From positions 1 to 58,181 of the forward strand of contig JBAZCI010000004.1 of the NCBI GenBank assembly GCA_041671025.1: 58,181 nt of DNA. The letters run 5' to 3'. Shown here piece after piece: positions 57,887-58,181 of this stretch. A program made the position numbers and the translations under genes. This DNA is from JBAZCI01 sp041671025. GTDB taxonomy: Bacteria; Patescibacteriota; Patescibacteriia; UBA10025. Positions within the stretch are counted from its first letter, which is position 1. Every line of letters starts with the position of its first letter. Below the pieces are notes generated by a model. It saw only the letters and a program-made list of their open reading frames with translations. It had not been told where the DNA came from and ran no database searches.

Positions 57887-58181
57887 CTAACGATAATCCG
57901 ACCACGGCTTCACGAGAAGATCTTTGGTGTCTTTGTTTTGAATTGCACGGAAAAATAAGACGGCAAGCTGGAGATTCGTAATCAACGGGACGTTGAAATC
58001 TACGGACAGACGACGGATTGTATAGTCATCGTCAATAACCTCCCTCTCGTACTGGTGGGCAAGATTGATGACCAGATCGATTTTTTTCGTTTCCAGCAGC
58101 GTGCGAATATTAGGCTCCTTTTTGGAACCCAGCTTTTCCACCCATACGGCTTTGATGCCGCGTTCGGTCAAAAATTGGTAC
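57887..58181 (-). CDS. carB: Carbamoyl-phosphate synthase large subunit, C-terminal end
   Basis: Only the last 97 codons lie in the window; the gene continues past the right edge. They match the MGS-like allosteric domain of CarB: GIKAVWVEKLGSKKEPNIRT, KKIDLVINLA, DDYTIRRLSVDFNVPLITNL. In complete CarB this domain binds regulators such as UMP, ornithine or IMP. The assignment as CarB rather than a free MGS domain is based on sequence type, not on length. Confidence 0.8.
   Translation of the reverse strand, partial: YQFLTERGIKAVWVEKLGSKKEPNIRTLLETKKIDLVINLAHQYEREVIDDDYTIRRLSVDFNVPLITNLQLAVLFFRAIQNKDTKDLLVKPWSDYR

Overview
The window is most consistent with a chromosomal segment of a Candidate Phyla Radiation (Patescibacteria) bacterium. 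This is an inference. It rests on compact gene packing with many 4-nt overlaps, small translation proteins (EF-Ts of 196 aa, ThrRS without a TGS domain), two tandem DUF3048 proteins, a two-gene [NiFe]-hydrogenase with a DUF6390 neighbour, and many small membrane proteins without clear relatives. Coding is dense on both strands, and I saw no rRNA operon, CRISPR array, transposase or integrase.

Layout. 1-3.4 kb: a secreted RlpA-like/PBP5-like fusion (cut by the window edge), tRNA-Gly and tRNA-Thr, a PpiC foldase and an FtsB/DivIC-like protein. 3.5-7.3 kb: hydrogenase small and large subunits, facing a maturation protease, a DUF6390 protein and an EamA transporter; the transporter has a structured, terminator-containing leader. 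7.5-11 kb: a tiny Lys/Arg-rich peptide, TypA, and an HD hydrolase with a membrane protein. 11-14.3 kb: a PadR operon with three membrane proteins. 14.3-19.2 kb: a candidate structured RNA, PIF1 helicase/CYTH, two small membrane proteins, MarR with an operator inside its own promoter, HAD and P-loop kinase genes. 19.2-27.4 kb: an accessory region with an ART-like protein, a secreted hydrolase, a RibD_C protein, an SRPBCC protein, a protein with repeated PsbP-like modules, an orphan, and a STAS-like/HATPase pair. Several of its genes are separated by a repeat resembling the 3' end of tRNA-Trp.

27.5-38.1 kb: tRNA-Trp, rpmG, a four-helix-bundle gene, tRNA-Thr/Tyr/Thr and a disrupted tRNA relic, TPR protein, tsf-rpsB with a structured leader, rpmE, prfA-prmC, HAD, two DUF3048 proteins and rplY. 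38.1-45.3 kb: rodA, envelope proteins, dnaE and a baseplate-J-like protein. 45.3-47.3 kb: thrS behind a T-box-like leader whose UGGA bulge matches the U discriminator of all three tRNA-Thr genes here. 47.3-50.9 kb: a subtilisin-like protease with 18 dockerin/EF-hand-type repeats inserted inside the catalytic domain. 51-58.2 kb: miaB-like, membrane, pseudo-receiver, miaA, GDPD, two Nudix hydrolases, a membrane HEXXH protein and the 3' end of carB.

Two initiation modes coexist: strong Shine-Dalgarno sites at some genes, and at others a -10 box only 6-10 nt before the start codon, which suggests leaderless mRNAs. The most unusual items are the tRNA-Trp-derived repeat array, the T-box leader, the EamA leader, the protease with an internal dockerin array, and the RlpA/PBP5 fusion.
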